The translations under genes and the position numbers were made by a program. This document shows, in pieces, positions 17,021 through 24,726 of a stretch of DNA of 34,094 nucleotides. The notes under the pieces were generated by a model. The model was not told where the DNA came from and did no database searches. It saw only the letters and a program-made list of their open reading frames with translations. Positions within the stretch are counted from its first letter, which is position 1. Each line of letters opens with the position of its first letter. The DNA comes from Caballeronia humi. Its GTDB lineage: Bacteria; Pseudomonadota; Gammaproteobacteria; Burkholderiales; Burkholderiaceae. The stretch spans positions 1 through 34,094 of the forward strand of contig NZ_FCNW02000054.1 of the NCBI RefSeq assembly GCF_001544475.1. The letters run 5' to 3'.

Positions 17021-17866
17021 TTAGTTCGCCGACGACTTGCTGGTGCCGCCGCCGAGGCCCGCCTGACGCACCTTCACAAGCGCCGCCGATGCCGCCGAGC
17101 GATCCGCAAACGGGCCGGCGCGCAACAACGCGCGGGAGGAGCCGTCTGCCTGCTTGCGATGTTCGACATATGCGGGCACGCCGGCCGCTTTCAACTTGGC
17201 GACCCAGTTCTGGGCGGCGGCTTCGTCGTCGAAGGTGCCGATCTGCACAACAAAGCGGCTTCCCGGCGGCGACGACGGCGTGTTCGCCGTGCTGGCTGTG
17301 GTGTTGCTGGAATGCGTGTTCGCTTCGTCCGACTCCGTCGCCTTCGGCTTCGGTTCTGCCTTGGCTTGCGCTTGCGCTTGCGGTTTTGCGCTCGACGCGG
17401 GTTTAGCTTGAGCGGCAGTTTCCGGGGCTTTGGCTTCGGCCTTGGCCGGCGGTGTCGCTACGCCAGCGACCGCGTTCTCCGATGCTGCAACCGGACCATC
17501 CGGTGCAACGCCCGCTTGTGTGTCGGCGTCGGTAGGTTCCTTGGCGCGCGGCTTTGCGGGCGGCGCCGGGCGATTCGGGATATCGATGGCGATGTCGTCG
17601 GTGACAGGCTTCGGGCGCGAATCGAGCACCATCGGCAGGACGATCACCGCGGCAAGCACCAGCGCGACCGCGCCGACGAGACGGCGCCGCGCGCGCTGCT
17701 TTTCAGGAAGCGTGGGGTCGAGCATCATTGCGTCGGCGTCGGGACGCTCGGTGCGCCGTGTCCGGCGTTCCGTGCGGACGGTGTGACGCGTGCCGCGTGC
17801 GGAGTCGGAGTGTGCGTCGCGACCGGAAGGTGCGTCGTCTTTCTTGCCGAACGAGAAAAGTCCCAT
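17021..17866 (-). CDS. SPOR domain protein, DedD/FtsN-like
   Basis: This 281-residue single-pass inner-membrane protein has a short basic cytoplasmic tail (about residues 1-60), one membrane segment (about 63-81), a long periplasmic Ala/Pro/Lys/Gln-rich linker (about 85-200) and a C-terminal SPOR domain (about 202-272) with FVVQIGTFDDEAAAQNW. SPOR domains bind denuded peptidoglycan glycan strands at division septa, so it probably acts at the division site. DedD is the best functional analogue by its place between folC and cvpA, the order seen in E. coli (folC-dedD-cvpA-purF). The linker contains an AQAQAQAKA run coded by a short DNA repeat near 17364-17392. It lies 36 bases from folC. Confidence 0.88.
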   Translation of the reverse strand: MGLFSFGKKDDAPSGRDAHSDSARGTRHTVRTERRTRRTERPDADAMMLDPTLPEKQRARRRLVGAVALVLAAVIVLPMVLDSRPKPVTDDIAIDIPNRPAPPAKPRAKEPTDADTQAGVAPDGPVAASENAVAGVATPPAKAEAKAPETAAQAKPASSAKPQAQAQAKAEPKPKATESDEANTHSSNTTASTANTPSSPPGSRFVVQIGTFDDEAAAQNWVAKLKAAGVPAYVEHRKQADGSSRALLRAGPFADRSAASAALVKVRQAGLGGGTSKSSAN

Positions 17867-17902
17867 GTATGGCTTGGTGCGAGGGCTTGACGGCCGTGCG
17901 TC

Positions 17903-19213
17903 TCAGTGATGCTGCGATTTCCGGTAGGCCATCACGCCGGCCACCGTGTAGAAACTGCCGAAGACCAGAAGTCTATCATTTTCAGACGCTCTCTTTATTG
18001 CGTCCTGAAAAGCTGCGGCCGGCGTTTCGAATTGTGTAACGCTGCTATCGGGCCCGTCGTTGACGCCAGCCTCGCGCAACGCCGATTCCAGCGCCGCTGC
18101 CGACGCCCCGCGCGGCGTCGGCAGCGCGGTCACGTTCCAGTGGTCGATTTCGCCTTTTACCTGGTTCACGACGCCTTCGATGTCCTTGTCACGCATCGCT
18201 CCGAAAACGGCGTAGGTGTACGGAAAAAAGCCCATATTGCCAAGATTTTGCGCAAGAACGGCCGCCGCGTGCGGATTGTGCGCGACGTCGAGGATGATCT
18301 GCGGCTTGCCCGGCAGCACCTGAAAGCGCCCCGCCAGCTCGACATTCGCAAGCCCGAGTCGAATGTCCTGCGCCGACACCGGAATGCGTTCGCGCAGCGC
18401 TTCGAGCGCGGCCAGTGCCGCCGATGTATTAATCAGTTGGTTCGCTCCGCGCAGCGCCGGATAAGCCAGCGCCGAGCGCCGCTGAGCGCGCCCGATATAG
18501 CTCCATTGTTGGCGTTCGTTGCCCGGCTGCGCCTCATAACGGAAATCGCGCCCGACGAGCCAAAGATCCGCGCCGACGGCTTCCGCGTGGTCGATCAGGC
18601 TCTGCGGCGGGGACGGATCGCCGCACACGGCAGGCTTGCCCGCGCGGAGAATGCCCGCCTTCTCGAAACCGATCTTTTCGCGCGTATCGCCGAGGTAATC
18701 GGTGTGATCGATATCGATACTGGTCACGATCGCGCAATCCGTATCGATGATGTTGACGGCGTCCAGCCGCCCGCCGAGCCCGACTTCGAGAATCACCGCA
18801 TCGAGTCCGCGCGATGCGAAAAGGCGCAGGATCGCGAGCGTCGTGAACTCGAAATACGTCAGCGAGACGGGTTGCGCGAGGCCAGTGCGCGCCTTTTCGA
18901 CCGCTTCAAAGTGTTCGAGGAGTTCGTCGTCGGTGGCATCGGCGCCATTGATGCGCGCGCGCTCGTTAAACGCGAGCAGATGCGGTGACGTGTGGCATCC
19001 CACGCGATATCCCGCACGCAGGAGAATTGTTTCGAGAATCGCGCAGGTTGAGCCCTTTCCGTTCGTCCCGCCGACAGTAATTACCGGGCAATCGAAAGCG
19101 AGCCCGAGCGCGTCCTTCACCTGGCCGATGCGGGTCAAACCCATGTCGATGCCGACCGGATGAGCCGCTTCAAGGTACGCGAGCCATGCGTCGAGGGTGG
19201 AAAATGTGTTCAT
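17903..19213 (-). CDS. folC: Bifunctional folylpolyglutamate / dihydrofolate synthase FolC
   Basis: This 436-residue ATP-dependent Mur-ligase-family enzyme adds glutamate to dihydropteroate and to folates. The P-loop GTNGKGST is at 49-56. TSPHL follows, and the HTDYLGDTREKIGFEKAGI segment (Mur ligase core) lies in the middle third. The C-terminal domain includes LDVAHNPHAA. The start ATG 19213 (MNTFSTLDAW) gives the usual length; the open frame runs 194 codons further upstream through accD in another frame, but that extension has no homology. The spacing of 89 bases to accD contains a terminator-like hairpin, so folC may have only partial read-through from accD. Confidence 0.95.
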   Translation of the reverse strand: MNTFSTLDAWLAYLEAAHPVGIDMGLTRIGQVKDALGLAFDCPVITVGGTNGKGSTCAILETILLRAGYRVGCHTSPHLLAFNERARINGADATDDELLEHFEAVEKARTGLAQPVSLTYFEFTTLAILRLFASRGLDAVILEVGLGGRLDAVNIIDTDCAIVTSIDIDHTDYLGDTREKIGFEKAGILRAGKPAVCGDPSPPQSLIDHAEAVGADLWLVGRDFRYEAQPGNERQQWSYIGRAQRRSALAYPALRGANQLINTSAALAALEALRERIPVSAQDIRLGLANVELAGRFQVLPGKPQIILDVAHNPHAAAVLAQNLGNMGFFPYTYAVFGAMRDKDIEGVVNQVKGEIDHWNVTALPTPRGASAAALESALREAGVNDGPDSSVTQFETPAAAFQDAIKRASENDRLLVFGSFYTVAGVMAYRKSQHH

Positions 19214-19249
19214 TGGATCGTCGGATTCGGGTAAAACGGGCGCCAAAGC

Positions 19250-19287
19250 AAAAACGCCGCGCGGAACCTGAGGTTCGCACGCGGCGC
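19250..19287 (-). terminator. Terminator-like hairpin between accD and folC
   Basis: Read on the minus strand, GCGCCGCG..GAACC (19287-19272) pairs with GGTTC..CGCGGCG (19269-19255) across a 3-base loop, with one small internal mismatch, followed by TTTTT at 19254-19250. This is the shape of a rho-independent terminator. It starts 15 bases after the accD stop, so it may end or attenuate the trp-accD transcript before folC. Confidence 0.8.
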
Positions 19288-19302
19288 CGGTTCGCTCGGG
19301 CG

Positions 19303-20175
19303 TCAGGCGACGGAGTCGGCCGGCTGTCTTGTCAGAAGTGCCATCAATTGCGCGATTTCTTCGCGCATCTTGCGTCGATCGACGATCATGTCGATCGCGC
19401 CCTTTTGCATCAGGAACTCGGCGCGCTGGAAGCCTTCCGGCAGTTTCTCGCGCACCGTTTGTTCGATCACGCGTGGACCGGCAAAACCGATCAGCGCCTT
19501 GGGTTCGGCGATTACAACGTCGCCTAAAAACGCGAAACTGGCGGAAACACCGCCCATCGTGGGGTCGGTGAGGACGGAGATGAACGGCAGCTTGGCATCG
19601 GAGAGCTTCGTCAGGAGCGCGGTGGTCTTTGCCATCTGCATGAGAGAGAGCAGACTTTCCTGCATCCGTGCGCCGCCCGATGCCGTGAAGCAGATGAACG
19701 GCACGTTCTGCTCGATCGCGTTGCGCGCGCCGCGCACGAACCGCTCGCCGACCACCGAGCCCATCGAACCGCCCATGAACGAGAACTCGAAACACGCCAC
19801 CACGACCGGCAGCGTGTGGATCGCGCCGCCCATGACGACCATCGCGTCGGTTTCGTCGGTGTCTTCCATCGCCTCTTTCAGACGATCCGGGTATTTTCGG
19901 CTGTCCTTGAATTTCAGCGCATCGACTGGCAGCACTTCCTGGCCGATTTCGTAGCGACCTTCCGGATCGAGCAGGCCGTCAAGCCGCTCCCGCGCGCCGA
20001 TACGCATGTGATGGCTGCACTTCGGACACACGTGCAGATTCGCCTCGACGTCATTGCGATACAGCACCGCCTCGCACGCCGGACACTTGATCCACAGACC
20101 TTCGGGGATGCCCTTGCGGCTTTTCGGATCGGTTTGCTTGATCTTCGGCGGCAACAATTTGTCGAGCCAGCTCAT
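19303..20175 (-). CDS. accD: Acetyl-CoA carboxylase carboxyltransferase beta subunit AccD
   Basis: This 290-residue subunit, with AccA, transfers the carboxyl group from biotin on AccB to acetyl-CoA, giving malonyl-CoA for fatty acid synthesis. The N-terminal four-Cys zinc ribbon is complete (Cys31, Cys34, Cys50, Cys53), and the crotonase-like carboxyltransferase core follows (ASGGARMQE, GGVSASFAFLGD, IGFAGPRVIEQTVRE). The start ATG has GAAGGAA upstream. It follows trpA by 55 bases with no T-rich terminator, so it is probably part of the trp transcript. Confidence 0.97.
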   Translation of the reverse strand: MSWLDKLLPPKIKQTDPKSRKGIPEGLWIKCPACEAVLYRNDVEANLHVCPKCSHHMRIGARERLDGLLDPEGRYEIGQEVLPVDALKFKDSRKYPDRLKEAMEDTDETDAMVVMGGAIHTLPVVVACFEFSFMGGSMGSVVGERFVRGARNAIEQNVPFICFTASGGARMQESLLSLMQMAKTTALLTKLSDAKLPFISVLTDPTMGGVSASFAFLGDVVIAEPKALIGFAGPRVIEQTVREKLPEGFQRAEFLMQKGAIDMIVDRRKMREEIAQLMALLTRQPADSVA

Positions 20176-20199
20176 CGTTATTCCTTCCCTATGTTCGCT

Positions 20200-20224
20200 T
20201 TTCGCGGCCGTTTCAGCCGCGAAA
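20200..20224. other. Perfect hairpin between trpA and accD
   Basis: The 9-bp arms TTTCGCGGC (20200-20208) and GCCGCGAAA (20216-20224) have a 7-base loop. On the minus strand no T run follows, so it is not a standard intrinsic terminator. It lies 25 bases before the accD start and may affect mRNA stability or processing. Confidence 0.5.
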
Positions 20225-20230
20225 CCGCGT

Positions 20231-21034
20231 TTATTTTGCAGAATCGAGCGCCAAGCGGATGTCGGCGATGAAGCGGGTCAGCGTGTCAGCGGCGGTGTCC
20301 GGCGATGCTTCTTCGAGCAACTGCACGAGCCGGCTGCCGATCACGACCGCGTCCGAGACATCGGCGACGGCGCGGGCAGTCTCGGCATCGCGTATTCCAA
20401 AGCCGACGCCGACTGGCAACGACACGTGCGCCTTGATGGCCGGGATTTTACTCGCGATGCTGGAAACGTCCAGATTTGCCGAGCCGGTCACGCCCTTGAG
20501 CGACACGTAATAGACGTAGCCGCTTGCCACCTTGCCGACCGCGGCGATGCGCTCATCGGTCGAAGTCGGAGCCAGCAGAAAGATCGGATCGATGCCGGCC
20601 TGCTGCATCGACTGGCCGAATTCCACCGATTCTTCGGGCGGGTAATCGACCACCAGCACGCCGTCGACGCCCGCATCCTTCGCGGCTTTCGCGAAGGCGT
20701 CGGCGCCCATGCGTTCGATCGGATTCGCGTAGCCCATCAGCACGACGGGCGTTTTGTCGTCGGTTTCGCGGAAGCGCCTGACGTCGGCGAGCACGCTTTT
20801 CAGCGACACACCGCGCGCCAAAGCCCGTTCCGACGAGCGCTGGATTACCGGGCCATCGGCCATCGGATCGGAAAATGGCACGCCGAGCTCGATCACGTCC
20901 GCGCCGCCCTTGGCGAGCGCGTGCATGAATTCGACAGTCTGCTCGGGATTCGGATCGCCTGCCGTGATGAACGGGATCAGCCCTTTCTTGCCCTGCGCGG
21001 CGAGTGCCGCAAAAGTATTCTTGATACGGGACAT
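20231..21034 (-). CDS. trpA: Tryptophan synthase alpha chain TrpA
   Basis: This 267-residue TIM-barrel subunit cleaves indole-3-glycerol phosphate to indole and passes the indole to TrpB. Catalytic Glu49 (VIELGVPFSDP) and Asp60 (MADGPVIQ) fall at the same numbers as in the E. coli protein. The C-terminal phosphate-binding segment AVVIGSRLVQLLEE is present. It is separated from trpB by the DNA methyltransferase gene rather than abutting it. A GTAAAC hexamer (21048-21053) lies 14-19 bases before its ATG. Confidence 0.97.
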   Translation of the reverse strand: MSRIKNTFAALAAQGKKGLIPFITAGDPNPEQTVEFMHALAKGGADVIELGVPFSDPMADGPVIQRSSERALARGVSLKSVLADVRRFRETDDKTPVVLMGYANPIERMGADAFAKAAKDAGVDGVLVVDYPPEESVEFGQSMQQAGIDPIFLLAPTSTDERIAAVGKVASGYVYYVSLKGVTGSANLDVSSIASKIPAIKAHVSLPVGVGFGIRDAETARAVADVSDAVVIGSRLVQLLEEASPDTAADTLTRFIADIRLALDSAK

Positions 21035-21047
21035 GAGAGTTTTCTCT

Positions 21048-21053
21048 GTAAAC
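21048..21053. promoter_or_regulatory. GTWWAC hexamer upstream of trpA
   Basis: GTAAAC lies in the 71-base gap between the methyltransferase gene and trpA, 14 bases before the trpA ATG. From memory, orthologues of the adjacent methyltransferase modify GTWWAC, so this is a candidate methylated site beside the gene of its own enzyme. Only two other copies were found in the window, both non-coding (124-129 and 27264-27269). Confidence 0.4.
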
Positions 21054-21105
21054 GTAAGCCCCGGCGGCTTCGCGCGCCGGGCTTTGAGTCAGTGACGCGC
21101 AGACG

Positions 21106-21993
21106 TCATTCGGCTTCAGTGGCGGGGCTTTGCGCCGGCTCGATTTCGATCCCGCCCGATGCTTTGCCTGCGGCGACCGGCGCGAGGCGCACGACTTTCG
21201 CCTCGGCGACGCGTTGCTCCGCGATCGCGCAGTAATCGGAATTGATTTCGTAGCCGGTGAATTGGCGGCCATGACGGGCGCACGCGACCGCCGTGGTGCC
21301 GCTGCCCATGAACGGATCGAGCACGCGGCCGCCCGGCGGACAACTCGCGAGCACCATGCGTTCGACGATTTCCAGAGGCTTCTGGGTCGGGTGATCGACG
21401 CGTTCGGCGTGCTGCCGATGCAGCCTCGATACCGACCAGAGATCCTTTGGATTATAGCCAAGCTCCAGCCACTTACTGCCTTCGAACAGTTTGCGCGAAC
21501 GAGCCTTCTTGGTGACGGCGTCGTAGGGGATGCGCACGGGATCGAGATCGAAGTAGTAATCCTTCGATACCGCGAAATAACCGATGTTATCGTGCACTGA
21601 CGTATATTTACGCGTCGTTCCGCCCATGCTCGGCACGCGCCGGTCCCAGACGATCTCGTTGACCATCATCAACCGGCGCTTGAGGAAGACGAACAACTCG
21701 GGCGAATACTGCCAGGTGCAGAAGATATACAGCGAACCCGTCGGTTTGAGTTTCGGAATAACGAGATCGAGCCAGCCATACGTCCAGTCGAGGAAAGCCT
21801 CGCCGGAAAGCATGTCCGAATCGTTGCCGTAGTCCTTGCCCAGGCCGTAAGGCGGGTCCGCCACGATCAGGTCGATCGAGGCGTCGGGAATTGTCGCTGC
21901 ATCGATCAGGAAATCGCGGTTGCGAATGTCGATGTCGGGTTTGCCCGACTGCAGGGCGCCCACCGACAGCGATTCGTCGATCACGTTGCGCAT
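21106..21993 (-). CDS. Orphan beta-class DNA adenine methyltransferase in the trp operon
   Basis: This 295-residue SAM-dependent DNA methyltransferase probably methylates adenine N6. The catalytic motif IV DPPY is at 46-49 and the SAM-binding motif I DPFMGSGTT at 226-234, so catalytic comes before SAM-binding, the beta-class order. HPTQKP lies at 201-206. The start ATG 21993 is chosen because it lies 11 bases after the trpB stop and removes an unrelated 60-residue extension that overlaps trpB. No restriction endonuclease gene is adjacent, so it looks like a solitary regulatory enzyme. From memory, an orthologue at the same trp locus in Burkholderia cenocepacia and Ralstonia recognises GTWWAC; that specificity is inferred here. 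The C-terminal 30 residues are low-complexity. Confidence 0.9.
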   Translation of the reverse strand: MRNVIDESLSVGALQSGKPDIDIRNRDFLIDAATIPDASIDLIVADPPYGLGKDYGNDSDMLSGEAFLDWTYGWLDLVIPKLKPTGSLYIFCTWQYSPELFVFLKRRLMMVNEIVWDRRVPSMGGTTRKYTSVHDNIGYFAVSKDYYFDLDPVRIPYDAVTKKARSRKLFEGSKWLELGYNPKDLWSVSRLHRQHAERVDHPTQKPLEIVERMVLASCPPGGRVLDPFMGSGTTAVACARHGRQFTGYEINSDYCAIAEQRVAEAKVVRLAPVAAGKASGGIEIEPAQSPATEAE

Positions 21994-22004
21994 CGCCCGG
22001 GCGC

Positions 22005-23198
22005 TCAGAACTGGATGCCCGATCGCTCGGCGACCGTGTGCATGTCCTTGTCGCCGCGGCCCGAGAGGTTGACGAGCAGCACCTTGTCCTTCGGCAGCGT
22101 CTGCGCGAGCTTCGCGCCGTACGCCAGCGCGTGACTCGATTCGAGCGCGGGAATGATCCCCTCGATGCGGCAACAGTCGTGGAAGGCTTTGAGCGCTTCA
22201 TCGTCGGTGATGCCGACATATTCCGCGCGCCCTATGTCCTTTAGCCATGCGTGCTCGGGCCCGACGCCCGGATAGTCGAGACCCGCGGAAATCGAGTGTG
22301 TCTCGATGATCTGGCCGTTTTCGTCTTGCAGCAGATAGGTGCGATTACCGTGCAGCACACCAGGACTTCCGCCCATCAGCGAGGCCGCGTGACGACCCGT
22401 CTCGATACCGTCACCGGCCGCTTCGACACCGATCAAACGCACGGCTTCGTCTTCGATATACGGATAGAAGATGCCCATCGCATTCGATCCGCCGCCAACA
22501 CACGCAATAACCGCGTCCGGCTGACGGCCGGTCATCTCGGGCATCTGCACGCGGCACTCGTCGCCAATCACGCGCTGGAAGTCGCGCACCATCATCGGAT
22601 ACGGATGCGGTCCAGCCACCGTGCCGATGATGTAGAACGTGTTTTCGACGTTCGTCACCCAGTCGCGCATGGCTTCGTTCAGCGCATCCTTCAGCGTCTT
22701 CGAGCCGGATTCGACGGGAACCACGGTTGCGCCGAGCAGTTTCATCCGATAAACGTTCGCGGCCTGCCGGCGCACGTCTTCCGATCCCATGTAGACCACG
22801 CATTCCATGCCGAAACGCGCGGCGATCGTCGCGGTCGCGACACCGTGCTGGCCCGCGCCCGTTTCCGCAATCACGCGCGGCTTGCCCATTTTGCGCGCGA
22901 GCAGCGCTTGACCGATCACATTGTTCACCTTGTGGGCGCCGGTGTGGTTCAGGTCTTCGCGCTTGAGATAGAGCTGCGCGCCGCCGAGCATCTGACTCCA
23001 ACGTTTCGCGTGATAAATCGGCGACGGACGGCCGACGTAATGCTTCAGTTCGTACTCGTATTCAGCGATGAATTCGGGATCTTTGCTCGCGACGTCATAG
23101 GCATCGCGCAATTCATCGAGGGCATGGATCAGCGTTTCGGAGACGAACACGCCGCCATATTGGCCGAAATGGCCTCTTTCGTCAGGTAAATTGTACAT
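22005..23198 (-). CDS. trpB: Tryptophan synthase beta chain TrpB
   Basis: This 397-residue PLP enzyme joins indole and serine to make tryptophan. The PLP Lys90 is in HTGAHKVNN, and the phosphate-binding loop GGGSNAMG is present. The start ATG 23198 gives MYNLPDERGHFGQYGG, the conserved N-terminus; a 17-codon upstream extension is dismissed. GAGAG lies about 10 bases upstream. It follows trpF by 47 bases. Confidence 0.97.
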   Translation of the reverse strand: MYNLPDERGHFGQYGGVFVSETLIHALDELRDAYDVASKDPEFIAEYEYELKHYVGRPSPIYHAKRWSQMLGGAQLYLKREDLNHTGAHKVNNVIGQALLARKMGKPRVIAETGAGQHGVATATIAARFGMECVVYMGSEDVRRQAANVYRMKLLGATVVPVESGSKTLKDALNEAMRDWVTNVENTFYIIGTVAGPHPYPMMVRDFQRVIGDECRVQMPEMTGRQPDAVIACVGGGSNAMGIFYPYIEDEAVRLIGVEAAGDGIETGRHAASLMGGSPGVLHGNRTYLLQDENGQIIETHSISAGLDYPGVGPEHAWLKDIGRAEYVGITDDEALKAFHDCCRIEGIIPALESSHALAYGAKLAQTLPKDKVLLVNLSGRGDKDMHTVAERSGIQF

Positions 23199-23245
23199 TG
23201 CATCACTCTCGGTGGTCGTGGCGAGCAGGCGCCGCCACGTTCGAT

Positions 23246-23914
23246 TCACCCGGCATCCGCCGCGCGCACTGCGCGCACGAACGCCGCCATTCGGGTGTGA
23301 TCTTTCACACCCCTGGCGCCCGGTACTTCGATGCCACTGGAGACATCGACTGCGTACGGGCGCACTCGCTGGATTGCGTCAAGGACGTTTTGAGCGTTCA
23401 ACCCACCACTCAAAACGGCCCGATGCCCGAGATCTGTTGGGATAAGTGACCAATCGAATACCTTTCCACCGCCGCCGTAGCCGTCGACGAGTGCGTCGAG
23501 CAAGAGGCCATCGGCTGCCGAATAATTAAGAGATGATTCTATCAAATAGGCCGCAGTCGCATCAGGCCCTACGCGCACGGCGCGCCACCAGGGCAAACCC
23601 GCAGTCGCGGCGAGCTGGGCGCACTGATCGGGCGTTTCGTCGCCGTGAAATTGCAACAGCGAAAGCCGCACGTTCGATGTCACTTCGCGAATCCAGTCGG
23701 CGCTCGCGTTCACAAACAGCCCGACCGACGATACGAGTGGCGGAATATGCCGGGTGAGTTCCGCGGCCTGCGCGACGCTCACCGATCGCGCGCTTTTGTC
23801 GTAGAACACGAATCCGACGGCGTCCGCGCCCAGTTCGACGGCGTGTTTCACGTCGTCGGCTTTCGACAGGCCGCAGAGCTTGATCCGCGTGCGATGGAGG
23901 GTCGGGTCAGTCAT
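23246..23914 (-). CDS. trpF: Phosphoribosylanthranilate isomerase TrpF
   Basis: This 222-residue TIM-barrel enzyme converts phosphoribosylanthranilate to CdRP in tryptophan synthesis. The catalytic Cys is in KLCGLSKADD near residues 13-22, a variant of the usual KICG(I/L)T..ED. The general-acid Asp is in AVDVSSGIEVPG near the C-terminus. Its ATG overlaps the truA stop by 8 bases, indicating translational coupling. TrpG, TrpD, TrpC and TrpE are not in the window, as in other Burkholderiaceae with a split pathway. Confidence 0.95.
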   Translation of the reverse strand: MTDPTLHRTRIKLCGLSKADDVKHAVELGADAVGFVFYDKSARSVSVAQAAELTRHIPPLVSSVGLFVNASADWIREVTSNVRLSLLQFHGDETPDQCAQLAATAGLPWWRAVRVGPDATAAYLIESSLNYSAADGLLLDALVDGYGGGGKVFDWSLIPTDLGHRAVLSGGLNAQNVLDAIQRVRPYAVDVSSGIEVPGARGVKDHTRMAAFVRAVRAADAG

Positions 23915-24725
23915 TTCGAATTGAATCCGAATCTGCCCAAACGGCGCGCCACGGCATGCTGCCGAGGTGCGGCGCGGGCACGGCGAAGTTTTCAGGATAA
24001 CCGACCTCGGCCAGATACAGGCCGTCGGGCATGAAGGTCGGCGCGGCGGCTTTGCGATCGCGAGCGGCGAGGACGTCGGCCATCCACGAAGGCGGATGCC
24101 GGCCGCGACCGATCGCGACGAAGCAGCCCATCAGGTTGCGCACCATGTGATGCAGGAACGCGTTCGCGCGAAAGCGGAAGTGGATGAAATCGCCCTGCTC
24201 GCGGATGTCGACCTGATGCATGTGCTTGACCGGCGTTTTGGACTGGCAATCGGCCGCGCGAAACGACGAAAAATCATGCTCGCCGATGAGACACGCGATC
24301 GCATCGCGCATCGCCTGGGCGTCGAGCGGCGTGTGGGCCCAGCCGGTGCGGCCGGATAGCATCGGCGAGCGAACCGGGTGCACGTACAGCACGTAGTAAT
24401 AGGTCCGCTCGAACGCGGCGAAGCGCGCGTGAAAATCGTCGGACATCGGCTTCGCCCATTGCACGGCGACCGTCGGCGGCAGAAACGCGTTCGTGCCGCG
24501 CACCCATGAAAAATCGGTGCGGTCGAGGGCGGTATCGAAATGGACGACCTGGCCGAGGCCGTGGACGCCCGTATCCGTCCGCCCCGCGACGATCGTCTGC
24601 ACACGCGTTTGCGTGAATTCGGCCAGCGCGCGTTCGAGTTCATCCTGCACCGTCTTGCCGTGCGGCTGCGATTGCCAGCCGCAAAACGCCGATCCGTCGT
24701 ACTGGACACCCAAAGCAATGCGCAT
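23907..24725 (-). CDS. truA: tRNA pseudouridine(38-40) synthase TruA
   Basis: This 272-residue enzyme makes pseudouridine in the anticodon arm of many tRNAs. The catalytic Asp51 is in AGRTDTGVHGLGQVVHFD, and the later motifs FRANAFLHHMVRNLMG are present. It starts one base after the fimV stop (TGACATG) and overlaps trpF by 8 bases, so fimV-truA-trpF form one transcription unit. Confidence 0.96.
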   Translation of the reverse strand: MRIALGVQYDGSAFCGWQSQPHGKTVQDELERALAEFTQTRVQTIVAGRTDTGVHGLGQVVHFDTALDRTDFSWVRGTNAFLPPTVAVQWAKPMSDDFHARFAAFERTYYYVLYVHPVRSPMLSGRTGWAHTPLDAQAMRDAIACLIGEHDFSSFRAADCQSKTPVKHMHQVDIREQGDFIHFRFRANAFLHHMVRNLMGCFVAIGRGRHPPSWMADVLAARDRKAAAPTFMPDGLYLAEVGYPENFAVPAPHLGSMPWRAVWADSDSIRND

Positions 24726-24726
24726 G

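Noticed and set aside
14767..17406. 879-codon plus-strand open frame opposite purF and cvpA
   Set aside because: It lies antisense to the well-supported purF, cvpA and SPOR genes. Its product is Arg/His/Val-rich, as expected from mirrored high-GC codons, and shows no domain.
21106..21993. Restriction-modification system
   Set aside because: Only the methyltransferase is present; the neighbours are trpB and trpA, and no endonuclease candidate is seen.
23199..23245. Tryptophan attenuator before trpB
   Set aside because: The gap is 47 bases, with no Trp-codon leader peptide and no T-rich terminator.
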